DNA from: Serratia nevei
Lineage (GTDB): Bacteria; Pseudomonadota; Gammaproteobacteria; Enterobacterales; Enterobacteriaceae
Assembly: GCF_024160145.1 (NCBI RefSeq)
Contig: NZ_JAMYWQ010000023.1
Span: forward strand, 22,316-86,315
DNA: 64,000 bases
Direction: 5' to 3'
The notes beneath the pieces were generated by a model. The model was not told the origin of the DNA, did not search any database, and worked only from the letters and a program-made list of their open reading frames with translations. Numbering within the stretch: the stretch's first letter is position 1; every line of letters begins with the position of its first letter. Of this stretch, positions 8,601-18,347 are shown one piece after another. A program made the position numbers and the translations under genes.

Positions 8601-11600
8601 ATGGATTTATTAAGGTTTATCCTGCGTTTGCCTTTTACCCTGGTTAAGGGCGTTTGCCGTCTGCTGGCGGGGGGATTGTCGCTGTTGGGGCGGTTGCTGA
8701 GACCGCTGGTCGGCAACCTCAGCTGGCGCGCGCCGGCCTGGTGGGCTGCGCTGCCGCGCGGTTTTTTGCGGCTTGAAAACGGCGTGGATAAACACCCGAA
8801 AGCGATCGGTTTGGGGCTGTTGCTGCTGGCAGGCGCCGCGGGCGGCGCGTTTTACGGCTGGCACTGGTGGCAAAACCGGCCCCAGCCCATTGAGCCTGCG
8901 CCGATGGTGGTTCAGGAGGTCAGCGCATCGCTGGCCAACCCCGCGCCGATAGATTACGCCGCCGCCCGGCAGGTGCCGCAAACGGTGAGCCTGGCCTTTA
9001 GCGGGTCGGTTGCGCCGATCGCCGCAGTGGGTAAAACCCTGAGCGCCGGTATCACCCTCAAGCCGGCTGCCGAAGGGCAGTGGGCGTGGCTCAATGAGTC
9101 GACGCTGGTCTTCACGCCGAAAAAGCCGCTGCCGATGGGCGCGAAATATGACGTGACCCTCGAGCCCGCCACCTTGCTGGCGCCGCAGATCAAACTGGCC
9201 AAAACCCGCTATGCCTTCAGCGTGCCTGCGTTCGATTACCGCCTGGGGCAGGCCGAGTACTACCGCGACCCGCAAGATGCGCAGAAACGCAGCGCGATTT
9301 TCAATTTGCAGTTCAACGCGCCGGTCGACGTCGCCAGCTTTGAAAAACAGATTTCGCTGGGATTGAAGGAAGGCAGCACGTCCTCCGAGAAAAAGCTGAA
9401 CTTCTCTCTGGTCTATGACGAGAAAAAACTGAATGCCTGGGTGCATTCCGAGCCGTTGCAGGCGCTGGATCAGGGCGGCGCGGTGCATCTGACCGTCGGC
9501 AAGGGCGTTAAATCGACGGCGGCCGGCAATGCGGTCGACGAGGCGAAAAGCAACTGGGTCAAGGTGCCGACGCTGTACAGCCTGGCGCTGAGCGACGCCA
9601 GCGCCCAGGTCGTGGACACCGACGGCGGCCAAGGGCAGCGTGCGCTGGTGGTCAGCTTCAGCGATGCGGTGAAGGATAAAGAGCTGGCACGGGCCACCAA
9701 AGCCTGGCTGCTGCCGCAGCACGATCCGAGCGATGCCGAGGCCGCCAACGATGCCGAAGATTTCTATCAGTGGACGGTCGACAGCGTCAGCAAGAATGTG
9801 CTGGCGCAGGCGACGCCATTGCCGCTGACGCTCAACGAGGCGGAAGAAGCCTACCAACCGCAGTTCAGCTTCCGCTTTGAAGCCCCGGCGCACCGCTTTG
9901 TGCTGCTCGAAATAGACAACCAGCTGGTCTCCGTCGGCGGTTACAAAATGCCGAAGAAGGTTTACCGGGTGGTCGACGTGCCGGAGTTTCCGAAATCGCT
10001 GCAGTTCATGTCGCAGGGCTCGCTGCTGTCGGTTAACGGCGACAAGCAGATCAGCGTGGCGGCACGCAACGTGGCGGGCCTGAGGCTGGATATTAAACGG
10101 GTGATCCCAAGCCAGCTGCAGCACATCGTCTCCTTCAAAAGCCGGGAATACTCGTCCACGGAATTCAACCGGCTCAACGACGAGTATTTCACTGAGCATT
10201 TCAAATACCAGACGGCGCTCAACAACGAGCGGCCGGGGGAAGTGAACTATCAGGGCATCGATCTCTCCCGTTATCTCTCCACTAACGCCAGTTCCCATCG
10301 CGGGGTGTTCCTGCTGACGCTGTCTGAATGGCAGCCGAACCGGAAACCGGCGGCGGAAGAGGCGGGCGCCGAACCAGAACAGGAACCGGACGAGAGCACC
10401 GGGGATGATCAGCCCGAGGTCGGCGATTCGCGTTTTGTGGTGGTGACCGATCTGGGCATCGTCGCCAAGAGCTCGCAGGATAAGACGCGCGACGTCTTCG
10501 TGCAGTCGATTCAAAGCGGCGCGCCGGTCAGCGGCGCCAAGGTGTCGGTGGTGGCCAAAAACGGCGTGACGCTGCTCAGCCAAACCACCGGGGCCGACGG
10601 CCATGTGCGCTTCCCGGCGCTCGACGTGTACACCAATGAGCGCCAGCCGGTGATGTTCCTGGTGGAAAAGGAAGGGGATGTCTCTTTCCTGCCGACCGGC
10701 AGCGCTAACGATCGCGGGCTGGACTTCTCGCGCTTCGACGTCGCCGGTGAACAAACGCCGACCGATCCGCGCACGCTCGGCAGCTACCTGTTCTCCGATC
10801 GCGGCGTTTATCGACCGGGGGATACTTTCAATATTGGCCTGATCACCCGCGCCGCCGACTGGCGCGTTGGCCTGGCCGGCGTGCCGGTGCGTGCCGAAGT
10901 CCGCGATCCGCGCGACAAGCTGATGACCACCGTGCCGCTGACGCTGGGCGCCAGCGGTTTCAACGAGCTGAGCTATACCACCGATGAAAACTCGCCCACC
11001 GGCGAGTGGAACGTCTATCTGTATCTGATCGGCAAAAACAACGATACCTCCACGCTGCTCGGCCATACCGCGGTCAATGTGAAGGAGTTCGAGCCGGATC
11101 AGCTGAAAGTGAAGCTGGCGCTGACGCCGAACCGCCAGCAAGGCTGGGTCAAACCGTCCGAGCTGAAGGCCAGCATCGATGTGCAGAACCTGTTCGGCAC
11201 CCCGGCGCAGGATCGCCGCGTGACCACCAAACTGACGCTGCGGCCGATGTATCCGAGCTTCGATCGCTTCCCGGATTATGCGTTCTATGAAAACCGGCAA
11301 AACAGCGACGGGTTCGAAACCGAGCTGGAAGATCGCACCACCGATGAGCACGGCGCGGCCGAAATCCCGCTCGATCTGAAATCCTACGCCGATGCCACCT
11401 ATCAGCTGCAGCTGCTGTCGGAGGCGTTCGTCGCCGGCGGCGGGCGCTCGGTGGCGGCTACCGCCCGCACGCTGGTTTCGCCTTACGATTACCTGATCGG
11501 CGTGAAGGCGGACGGCGATCTGGGCTACATCAACCGCGACGCGGAGCGGCATCTGAACGTGATCGCCATCGATCCGAATCTGCAGCAGATCGCCATGCCG

Positions 11601-14576
11601 AACCTGAAGCAGGTGTTGATCGAGCAGAAATACATCTCGGTGCTGACCAAACAGGATTCGGGCGTTTACAAATACCAGTCGAAGATGAAGGAAGTGCAGC
11701 TGTCGGAACAGCCGCTGGCGCTGAGCGAGCAGGGCGCGGATCTGCGGCTGGCGACCGATAAGCCGGGCGACTTCGTGCTGGTGATTGAAGATGCGCAGGG
11801 CAAAACGCTCAACCGCGTCGCCTACAGCGTGGCCGGCAACGCCAACCTGAGCCGTTCGCTGGATCGCAACGCCGAACTGAAGCTGAAACTGAACCAGGCG
11901 GAATATCAGCCGGGCGAGGAGATCGAGGTGGCGATCAACGCGCCTTATACCGGCAGCGGCTTGATCACCATTGAGAAGGACAAGGTTTACGCCTGGCAGT
12001 GGTTCCACACCGATACCACCAGCTCGGTGCAGAAGATCCGCGTGCCGGCCGGCATGGAGGGCAACGGCTACATCAACGTGCAGTTCGTGCGCGACATCAA
12101 CTCCAGTGAAATCTTCATGAGCCCGCTGAGCTATGGCGTGATGCCGTTCAAGATCAGCACCCAGGCGCGGCAAAACAGCCTCGAGGTGACGGCGCCGGAA
12201 GTCATCAAGCCGGGTGAAAACCTGACGATGACGGTCAAGACCGACGCACCGCAGCAGGTGGCGCTGTTTGCCGTCGATGAGGGCATTCTGCAGGTGGCGC
12301 GCTACCGCCTGAAGGATCCGCTGGAGTTCTTCTTCAGCAAGCGTGAACTGAACGTGAGCAGCTCGCAGATCCTCGACCTGATCCTGCCGGAGTTCAGCAA
12401 GCTGATGGCTCTGACCGCGGCGCCGGGCGGCGATGCGGGCGAAGGGCTGGATCTCAACCTCAACCCGTTCAAGCGCAAGCGCGACAAGCCGGTGGCCTAC
12501 TGGTCCGGCATTACCGAAGTCAGCGGCGAGAAGCAGTTCGTCTACCCGGTGCCGGACTACTTCAACGGCAAGATCCGCGTGATGGCGATTTCAGTGACGC
12601 CGGAGAAAATCGGCAAGGCGCAAACCGCCGCCACGGTGCGCGACAACTTCATCATGACGCCGAACGTGCCGGCGATGGTGGCGCCGGGCGACGAGTTCGA
12701 CGTCAGCGTGGGCGTCAGCAACAACCTCGAAGGGCTGAACGGCCAGTCGGTGGCCATCAACGTTCTGTTGACGCCGCCGCCGCAGTTGGAGGTGGTGGGC
12801 AACGCGACGCAAAGCCTGACGCTGGCGGAAAAACGCGAAGGCGTGATCGCCTTCCGTCTGCGCGCCAAAGCCGTGCTGGGCGATGCGCCGCTGGTGTTCG
12901 ACGCCCGTTACGGTGACCAGGCCAGCCGCCGCACCGTCAGCACCTCGGTGCGGCCGGCGGCGCCGTACCGTACCCAGTCGGTGATGGGGCGCATGAACGG
13001 CAGCAGCCAGAACGTCGATGGCCTGCGCCAGATGTTCGACGCTTTCGCGCAGCGCCGGGCGGCGGTGTCGAATTCGCCGCTGGTGCTGACCAGCGGGCTG
13101 GCGCAATACCTGGCGGATTATCCGTATTACTGTTCCGAGCAGATTGTCAGCCGCTCCATTCCGCTGATGCTGCAGAGCCGCCATCCAGAGATGAAAAGCA
13201 GCCTGAGCCAGGCGGAAGTCAGCAAGCAGCTGCGCAACCTGCTTGGCGTGCTGCGCGCGCGCCAGAATGACAGCGGTGCGATCGGCGCCTGGCGTTCGTC
13301 GCCGGATGCCGATCCTTTCATCACGCCTTATGTGGTGCAGTATCTGCTCGAAGTCAAAGCGGCGGGCTACGCCCTGCCGGAAGGCATGCTGGACGAGGCC
13401 AACGGCGCATTGCGCGAGCTGGCGGCCAGCGGTTTCGACGATCTGTATCTGCTGCGCCTGCGCAGCTGGGCGGTTTACCTGCTGACGCTGCAGGGCGAAG
13501 TGACCACCAACTCGCTGGCGGCGGTGCAGGATACGCTGCAAAAACGCTATGGCGAAGGCTGGAAAACCGATCTGAGCGCGCTGTATCTGGCGTCTTCCTA
13601 CCGCCTGTTGAAGATGGACGACGAAGCCGCCGCGTTGCTGCAACCGAGCTGGCAGCAGCTGAGCAAGGCGTATGACAGCGCCTGGTGGACGCAGAACTAT
13701 TTCGACCCGCTGGTGCAGGATGCGACGCGGCTGTATCTGATTACCCGTCACTTCCCGGAGAAGGTGGCGTCGATCCCGCCGCAGGTGCTGGAGAATATGG
13801 TCAAGGCGCTGAAAGAAGAGCGTTACACCACCTACTCCTCCGCGATGAGCATTCTGGCGCTGGAAAGCTATTCGGCCCAGGTGGCGGCGCAATCCGCCAA
13901 TGCGGGCGCCTTGGGCATCGCGCAGGTAGGCAAGGCAGGCGGCGAGCCGCAGCGCATCAGTGAGCTGCAGGGGTTGTTCGTTCAGGGGCAGTTCAACGCC
14001 GATGCTACCGCCGTGCGCTTCACCAACGGCGGCAATGCGCCGGCCTGGTATGTGGTGACGCAGGCCGGTTACGACCTGAATGCGCCGCAAAAAGCGCTGT
14101 CGCGCGGGATTGAGATCGTCCGCGATTACACCGACGAGCAGGGCAAACCGGTGACGCAGGTGACGTTGGGGCAGAAGATCAACGTCCATCTGAAGGTGCG
14201 CGCCAACTCGAAAGAGGGGCAGAGCAACCTGGCGATCGTCGATCTGCTGCCGGGCGGCTTCGAAGTGGTGCAGCAGACGCCGCCGGAACCGAGCGATGCC
14301 GGCGAGGAGAGCGACGATCGCGGCGGTTGGCAGTCGCCGCTGGCCGCCTCCGGTTCCACCTGGGCGCCGGATTACAGCGATATCCGTGAAGATCGGGTGA
14401 TTATCTACGGCAGCGCCGGCACCGAGGTGCAGGAGTTCGTCTATCAGATCAAGGCCACCAATACCGGCAGCTTTATTGTTCCACCGGCCTACGGCGAAGC
14501 CATGTACGACCGTGAAGTACAGGCCATGTCGGCCGGCGGCGGCAAGCTGGTGGTGGTGCCGGCGGGCAACGACTAG
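8601..14576 (+). CDS. yfhM: Alpha-2-macroglobulin family protein, membrane-anchored, thioester type
   Basis: A 1991-residue bacterial alpha-2-macroglobulin (COG2373). Bacterial members sit in the periplasm and are thought to trap proteases that cleave a bait region, through a reactive thioester. The thioester motif is visible as CSEQ at Cys1511-Gln1514 in the thioester domain. The preceding A2M domain has the PVAYWSGITEV segment, and macroglobulin-like beta domains fill the rest. The N-terminus has no lipobox; a hydrophobic helix at about residues 69-91 follows an amphipathic stretch, so the protein is probably anchored in the inner membrane. An acidic Glu/Asp/Pro-rich linker lies at about 579-610. 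E. coli YfhM is shorter (about 1650 residues) and is a lipoprotein. The gene is followed by pbpC, the usual partner. Confidence 0.92.
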   Translation: MDLLRFILRLPFTLVKGVCRLLAGGLSLLGRLLRPLVGNLSWRAPAWWAALPRGFLRLENGVDKHPKAIGLGLLLLAGAAGGAFYGWHWWQNRPQPIEPAPMVVQEVSASLANPAPIDYAAARQVPQTVSLAFSGSVAPIAAVGKTLSAGITLKPAAEGQWAWLNESTLVFTPKKPLPMGAKYDVTLEPATLLAPQIKLAKTRYAFSVPAFDYRLGQAEYYRDPQDAQKRSAIFNLQFNAPVDVASFEKQISLGLKEGSTSSEKKLNFSLVYDEKKLNAWVHSEPLQALDQGGAVHLTVGKGVKSTAAGNAVDEAKSNWVKVPTLYSLALSDASAQVVDTDGGQGQRALVVSFSDAVKDKELARATKAWLLPQHDPSDAEAANDAEDFYQWTVDSVSKNVLAQATPLPLTLNEAEEAYQPQFSFRFEAPAHRFVLLEIDNQLVSVGGYKMPKKVYRVVDVPEFPKSLQFMSQGSLLSVNGDKQISVAARNVAGLRLDIKRVIPSQLQHIVSFKSREYSSTEFNRLNDEYFTEHFKYQTALNNERPGEVNYQGIDLSRYLSTNASSHRGVFLLTLSEWQPNRKPAAEEAGAEPEQEPDESTGDDQPEVGDSRFVVVTDLGIVAKSSQDKTRDVFVQSIQSGAPVSGAKVSVVAKNGVTLLSQTTGADGHVRFPALDVYTNERQPVMFLVEKEGDVSFLPTGSANDRGLDFSRFDVAGEQTPTDPRTLGSYLFSDRGVYRPGDTFNIGLITRAADWRVGLAGVPVRAEVRDPRDKLMTTVPLTLGASGFNELSYTTDENSPTGEWNVYLYLIGKNNDTSTLLGHTAVNVKEFEPDQLKVKLALTPNRQQGWVKPSELKASIDVQNLFGTPAQDRRVTTKLTLRPMYPSFDRFPDYAFYENRQNSDGFETELEDRTTDEHGAAEIPLDLKSYADATYQLQLLSEAFVAGGGRSVAATARTLVSPYDYLIGVKADGDLGYINRDAERHLNVIAIDPNLQQIAMPNLKQVLIEQKYISVLTKQDSGVYKYQSKMKEVQLSEQPLALSEQGADLRLATDKPGDFVLVIEDAQGKTLNRVAYSVAGNANLSRSLDRNAELKLKLNQAEYQPGEEIEVAINAPYTGSGLITIEKDKVYAWQWFHTDTTSSVQKIRVPAGMEGNGYINVQFVRDINSSEIFMSPLSYGVMPFKISTQARQNSLEVTAPEVIKPGENLTMTVKTDAPQQVALFAVDEGILQVARYRLKDPLEFFFSKRELNVSSSQILDLILPEFSKLMALTAAPGGDAGEGLDLNLNPFKRKRDKPVAYWSGITEVSGEKQFVYPVPDYFNGKIRVMAISVTPEKIGKAQTAATVRDNFIMTPNVPAMVAPGDEFDVSVGVSNNLEGLNGQSVAINVLLTPPPQLEVVGNATQSLTLAEKREGVIAFRLRAKAVLGDAPLVFDARYGDQASRRTVSTSVRPAAPYRTQSVMGRMNGSSQNVDGLRQMFDAFAQRRAAVSNSPLVLTSGLAQYLADYPYYCSEQIVSRSIPLMLQSRHPEMKSSLSQAEVSKQLRNLLGVLRARQNDSGAIGAWRSSPDADPFITPYVVQYLLEVKAAGYALPEGMLDEANGALRELAASGFDDLYLLRLRSWAVYLLTLQGEVTTNSLAAVQDTLQKRYGEGWKTDLSALYLASSYRLLKMDDEAAALLQPSWQQLSKAYDSAWWTQNYFDPLVQDATRLYLITRHFPEKVASIPPQVLENMVKALKEERYTTYSSAMSILALESYSAQVAAQSANAGALGIAQVGKAGGEPQRISELQGLFVQGQFNADATAVRFTNGGNAPAWYVVTQAGYDLNAPQKALSRGIEIVRDYTDEQGKPVTQVTLGQKINVHLKVRANSKEGQSNLAIVDLLPGGFEVVQQTPPEPSDAGEESDDRGGWQSPLAASGSTWAPDYSDIREDRVIIYGSAGTEVQEFVYQIKATNTGSFIVPPAYGEAMYDREVQAMSAGGGKLVVVPAGND

Positions 14577-14583
14577 GCCGGAT

Positions 14584-14611
14584 CCGGCGCCAGGCCAGCG
14601 TCTGGCGCCGG
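14584..14611 (+). other. Intercistronic hairpin between yfhM and pbpC
   Basis: A perfect 10-bp stem (CCGGCGCCAG / CTGGCGCCGG) with an 8-base loop fills most of the 49-base gap between the two genes. No U tract follows, so it is more likely an mRNA-stability or partial attenuation element than a terminator. Confidence 0.55.
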
Positions 14612-14625
14612 GGTGGTGAGAACGT

Positions 14626-16974
14626 ATGAAGATCCTGACCGGGCGCGTGCTGCAAAACGGCTTGATGGCGGCGTTTTTACTGGCGCTGCTGCTGACCGCG
14701 ATCCGGCTGTGGCCGCACCCGCCCATGTGGCAGGGGCTGCCGCAGTCTTCCGTCTATTACGACAGGCACGGCGCGCTGCTGCGCATCACGTTGGCCAACG
14801 ACGACCGCTACCGGCTGTGGACCCCGCTGGAGCAGGTGTCGCCGCTGGCGGTGCGCGGGTTGCTGCTGCACGAAGATCGCTGGTTCTATTACAACCCTGG
14901 CTTTAACCCCGTCAGCCTGATGCGCGGCTTCTGGCGCAGCTATGTCGCCGGCGGCAAAATGCAGGGCGGATCGACCATCAGTATGCAGCTGGCGCGCATG
15001 CGCTGGCACCTCAATACCCGCACGCCGGGCGGCAAACTGCTGCAGGTGCTGCGTGCGGTGCAGCTGGAACTCAGCTACTCCAAGCGCGATATCCTGGAGG
15101 CCTACCTGAATTACGCCCCCTACGGCCGCAACATCGAAAGCATCGGCGCCGCCAGCCTGATCTATTTCGCCAAGTCGCCGAAGGATTTGACCCTGCCGGA
15201 GGCGCTGACGCTGGCGGTGTTGCCGCAGTCGCCCAGCTACCGTCTGGAGCCGAAAACCGGCGTGCTCGGCGCTGCATTGACGCAGGCGCGCAACCGTCTG
15301 TTCCAGCGCTGGCAGCGGGTTTACCCCACCGACGCCAGCCAGCAAACGCTGTTCCGCCTGCCGCTGGCGCTGCGGCAGCCTGAGCAAGTGCCCTATATTG
15401 CGCCGCACTTTATCGAGCAGCTGCGCCTGCAGACGCAGCAACTGGTGCAGCGCGAGACGCGCGTCGACACCACGCTGGACGCCGGGTTGCAGCGGCTGGT
15501 CGAGCGGCAGGTCAACGCGTTTATCGCCCGTAACCGCAGCCGCGGCATCCAAAACGCTGCGGTGCTGCTGGTGGACAGCCGCGATATGGGGGTGCGCGCG
15601 CTGGTGGGATCGGCGGACTATTACAATCGGCCGATCCAGGGGCAGGTGAACGGTACCCACGCCAAGCGCTCGCCGGGTTCGACGCTGAAGCCGTTCATCT
15701 ACGCGCTGGGCATGGAGCAGGGCGTGTTGCATCCGATGACCATCCTGAAAGACGTGCCTTCGTCGTTCGGCGCCTATGCGCCGGAAAACTTCGACCGGCG
15801 CTTTCTCGGCCCGGTGACCGCCACTGATGCGCTGAATTTCAGCCGCAACATTCCGGCGGTGTATGTCGCCTCGCAGCTACGCCAGCCGACCTTTTATCAG
15901 TTTTTACGCCTGACCGGCGTGGCCAATATGGCCAATGAGAGCCACTACGGGCTGTCGCTGGTGCTGGGCGGCGGCGAAGTGACGGCGCAGGAATTGGCGA
16001 AGCTGTATGCGCTGCTGGCGAATCGCGGCGAACTGCGGCCGCTGCGCATGCGGCTGAACGAGGCCGAATCGACGCCGGTGCGGCTGCTGAGCGAGGAGGC
16101 CAGCTTCATTACGCTGGATATGCTGCGCCAGCATCGGCGGCCGGGCGATACGCTGGCGCAGCGTTCTTCTGCGCTGCCGGTGTACTGGAAGACCGGCACC
16201 TCCTGGGGCTTTCGCGACGCCTGGAGCGTCGGGATTTTCGGCCCTTACGTGCTGGTGGTGTGGGAGGGCAACTTCGACGGGCGCGGCAACAATGCGTTGG
16301 TCGGCGCCGAGGCGGCAGCGCCGCTGTTCTTCAATATCATCGACAGCGTCAACGCCAGCTACCCCGGCCTGCGGGAACCGAAGCACCCGTTCCCCAAGCG
16401 GCTGCGGCGGGTGGAGATTTGTCTCGCCAGCGGCGATCTGCCCACGCCGTGGTGCCAGCAGAAGGGCAAGACCTGGTTCATTCCCGGCAAGTCGCCGATC
16501 AAGGTCGACAGCGTCTATCGGCCGGTGGTGCTGGATATTCACAGCGGCGAGGTCGTCTGCCCGCCGTATGACGCGGCGCAGACCCGCACCGAAATCTTTG
16601 AGTTCTGGCCTTCCGATTTGGCCAACGTGTTCGCCCAGGCCGGGCTGCCGAAACGCACGCCGCCGGTCAATCGCTGCAAGGACAACGGCGTCGCCGTCGG
16701 CGGCAACGCGCCGCGCATCACTTCGCCGCTGAAAAACACCACCTATACCCTGCGCCAGTCGCAGCAGGGGCGAGATAAAATCGCCTTCAACGCGGTGACG
16801 GACGCCGACAGCAAGACGGTGTACTGGTTCGTCGACGACATCTACCTCGGCAGCAGCGCCAGCAAAAAGCCGATCGACTGGCGGCCGATCAACAACGGGC
16901 GCTACCGCATTCGGGCGGTGGACGATCGCGGCCGCGCCGATACGCGCCTGGTGACCATCGAATGGGTGAACTAG
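14626..16974 (+). CDS. pbpC: Penicillin-binding protein 1C
   Basis: A 782-residue class A penicillin-binding protein with an N-terminal membrane anchor (about residues 10-27). A GT51 glycosyltransferase domain follows, with catalytic Glu83 in HEDRWFYY and the GGSTISMQLARM motif. The transpeptidase domain shows Ser352-xx-Lys355 (STLK), SRN and Lys522-Thr-Gly (KTGTSWG). A C-terminal BiPBP_C beta domain ends the protein. PbpC polymerises glycan strands in the periplasm, and in E. coli its transpeptidase role is weak or conditional. Pairing with an alpha-2-macroglobulin is conserved across many bacteria and has led to the idea of combined protease trapping and wall repair. The start has GGTGGTGAG upstream. 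Confidence 0.96.
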   Translation: MKILTGRVLQNGLMAAFLLALLLTAIRLWPHPPMWQGLPQSSVYYDRHGALLRITLANDDRYRLWTPLEQVSPLAVRGLLLHEDRWFYYNPGFNPVSLMRGFWRSYVAGGKMQGGSTISMQLARMRWHLNTRTPGGKLLQVLRAVQLELSYSKRDILEAYLNYAPYGRNIESIGAASLIYFAKSPKDLTLPEALTLAVLPQSPSYRLEPKTGVLGAALTQARNRLFQRWQRVYPTDASQQTLFRLPLALRQPEQVPYIAPHFIEQLRLQTQQLVQRETRVDTTLDAGLQRLVERQVNAFIARNRSRGIQNAAVLLVDSRDMGVRALVGSADYYNRPIQGQVNGTHAKRSPGSTLKPFIYALGMEQGVLHPMTILKDVPSSFGAYAPENFDRRFLGPVTATDALNFSRNIPAVYVASQLRQPTFYQFLRLTGVANMANESHYGLSLVLGGGEVTAQELAKLYALLANRGELRPLRMRLNEAESTPVRLLSEEASFITLDMLRQHRRPGDTLAQRSSALPVYWKTGTSWGFRDAWSVGIFGPYVLVVWEGNFDGRGNNALVGAEAAAPLFFNIIDSVNASYPGLREPKHPFPKRLRRVEICLASGDLPTPWCQQKGKTWFIPGKSPIKVDSVYRPVVLDIHSGEVVCPPYDAAQTRTEIFEFWPSDLANVFAQAGLPKRTPPVNRCKDNGVAVGGNAPRITSPLKNTTYTLRQSQQGRDKIAFNAVTDADSKTVYWFVDDIYLGSSASKKPIDWRPINNGRYRIRAVDDRGRADTRLVTIEWVN

Positions 16975-16990
16975 CGCTGAGCCGCACGCC

Positions 16991-16999
16991 TGTTATACT
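16991..16999 (+). promoter_or_regulatory. Candidate extended -10 promoter for truC
   Basis: TGTTATACT (TG, one base, TATACT) lies 36 bases upstream of the truC start codon. No good -35 is evident, as expected for an extended -10. It would let truC-yqcA be transcribed apart from pbpC. Confidence 0.45.
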
Positions 17000-17034
17000 C
17001 GCGCCCGAAACGGCTATTTACCTGGGAAAGCGAT

Positions 17035-17805
17035 GTGATTGAGATTTTGTATCAGGATGAACACCTGGTGGCGGTGAACAAGCCGTCAGGCTGGTTGGTA
17101 CACCGCAGTTGGCTGGACCGTCATGAAACTCGCTTTATGATGCAGACGGTGCGCGATCAGCTCGGGCAGCACGTCTTTACCGTGCACCGTCTCGATCGCC
17201 CGACCTCCGGCGTATTGCTGATGGCGCTCTCCAGCGAGGTGGCGCGCCTGCTGTCGCAGCAGTTCGAGCAACATCAGGTGCAGAAAACTTACCATGCGGT
17301 GGTGCGCGGCTACGTGCAGGAGGGGGCGACCCTCGACTACCCGCTGACGGCGGAGCTGGACAAAATCGCCGATAAACACGCCGATGCCGATAAGGGGCCG
17401 CAGCAGGCGGTGACGCACTACCGGCCGCTGGCGCAGGTTGAGATGCCGGTGGCCGTCGGCCGCTACGACAGCGCGCGTTACAGCCTGGTGGAGCTGCAGC
17501 CGGAAACCGGCCGCAAGCACCAGCTGCGGCGCCACATGGCGCATCTTCGCCACCCGATCATCGGCGACAGCAAGCACGGCGATCTGCGGCAAAACCGCGG
17601 TATGGCGCAGCATTTCGGCTGCCCGCGCCTGATGCTGCACGCCAGCCATCTGCAACTGACGCACCCGATAACCGGCGAGCCGCTGCGGGTGACGGCGCGC
17701 TGGGACGAAGACTGGCAAGGGGTGATGGCGCAGTTCGGCTGGGCGGGGGTATTCCCTGAACTTGCCGGGGTTGAGTTTAGCGCGGCTAACGGTCAGGATA
17801 GCTGA
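17035..17805 (+). CDS. truC: tRNA pseudouridine(65) synthase TruC
   Basis: A 256-residue RluA-family pseudouridine synthase, specific for U65 of tRNAs in E. coli. The catalytic Asp54 is in [12 protein letters not shown]. The start is GTG at 17035 (MIEILYQDE), with GGGA eight bases upstream; an ATG two bases earlier is out of frame and followed at once by a stop. Sequence similarity to E. coli TruC is high throughout, including the C-terminal LMLHAS and [10 protein letters not shown]. yqcA follows after 32 bases, probably on the same transcript. Confidence 0.95.
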   Translation: MIEILYQDEHLVAVNKPSGWLVHRSWLDRHETRFMMQTVRDQLGQHVFTVHRLDRPTSGVLLMALSSEVARLLSQQFEQHQVQKTYHAVVRGYVQEGATLDYPLTAELDKIADKHADADKGPQQAVTHYRPLAQVEMPVAVGRYDSARYSLVELQPETGRKHQLRRHMAHLRHPIIGDSKHGDLRQNRGMAQHFGCPRLMLHASHLQLTHPITGEPLRVTARWDEDWQGVMAQFGWAGVFPELAGVEFSAANGQDS

Positions 17806-17837
17806 CAATTTTTAAAGGTAATGAAGGGAGTAGGAGC

Positions 17838-18290
17838 ATGGCTCAGGTTGGTATCTTCGTGGGAACGGTCTACGGCAATTCGCTGCTGGTGGCGGAAGAA
17901 GCGCAAAACATCCTCAGCGAGCAGGGCCATGAGGTCAAACTGTTTGAAGAGGGCACGCTGGAGGCCTGGCAGTTTTATCGTCAGCACTACGCGCTGGTGA
18001 TCACCTCCACCACCGGGCAGGGCGATCTGCCGGACAGCATCGCGCCGCTGTTCCACGCCATTCGCGATCGGGTCGGCTACCAGCCGGAGCTGCGCTATGG
18101 GCTGATCGCCCTCGGCGACAGCAGCTATGACAACTTCTGCGGCGCCGGGCGCGCATTCGACGCGCTGCTGCAAGAGCAGGGCGCCACCCGCGTTGGCGAA
18201 GTGCTGGAGATCGATGCGATGGAACAGCCGGAGCCGGAAGTGGCCGCCTGCCCGTGGGTTGAGCAGTGGGGCACGCTGCTGCAATCGTAA
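17838..18290 (+). CDS. yqcA: Flavodoxin YqcA
   Basis: A 150-residue flavodoxin of the short YqcA/MioC type. The FMN phosphate-binding loop is [13 protein letters not shown] near the N-terminus, and the isoalloxazine-contacting loops are [12 protein letters not shown] and [13 protein letters not shown]. It carries electrons in the cytoplasm; its partner is not established. An AAGGGAG ribosome binding site precedes the ATG. The position after truC is as in E. coli. The gene ends where similarity to the E. coli 63-minute region stops. Confidence 0.93.
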   Translation: MAQVGIFVGTVYGNSLLVAEEAQNILSEQGHEVKLFEEGTLEAWQFYRQHYALVITSTTGQGDLPDSIAPLFHAIRDRVGYQPELRYGLIALGDSSYDNFCGAGRAFDALLQEQGATRVGEVLEIDAMEQPEPEVAACPWVEQWGTLLQS

Positions 18291-18319
18291 AGTAAAAAGG
18301 CGCCGCGTAAGGGCGCCTT
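18290..18319 (-). terminator. Terminator after yaeH
   Basis: Read on the minus strand, an 8-bp AAGGCGCC/GGCGCCTT stem (18297-18319) with a 7-base loop is followed by TTTACTTT. It also separates the converging yqcA transcript. Confidence 0.75.
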
Positions 18320-18347
18320 GGCGATGATGCGGGTCAACCGATCCGCA

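Noticed and set aside
8610..12173. Open frame of 1187 codons on the strand opposite the alpha-2-macroglobulin gene
   Set aside because: It mirrors codon bias of the GC-rich gene, is rich in His, Arg, Gln and Ala with no recognisable domain, and has no ribosome binding site context. The sense gene is clearly real.
12591..14726. 711-codon antisense frame over the 3' end of the alpha-2-macroglobulin gene
   Set aside because: Same bias artefact; composition is His/Arg/Gln-rich and lacks any family motif.
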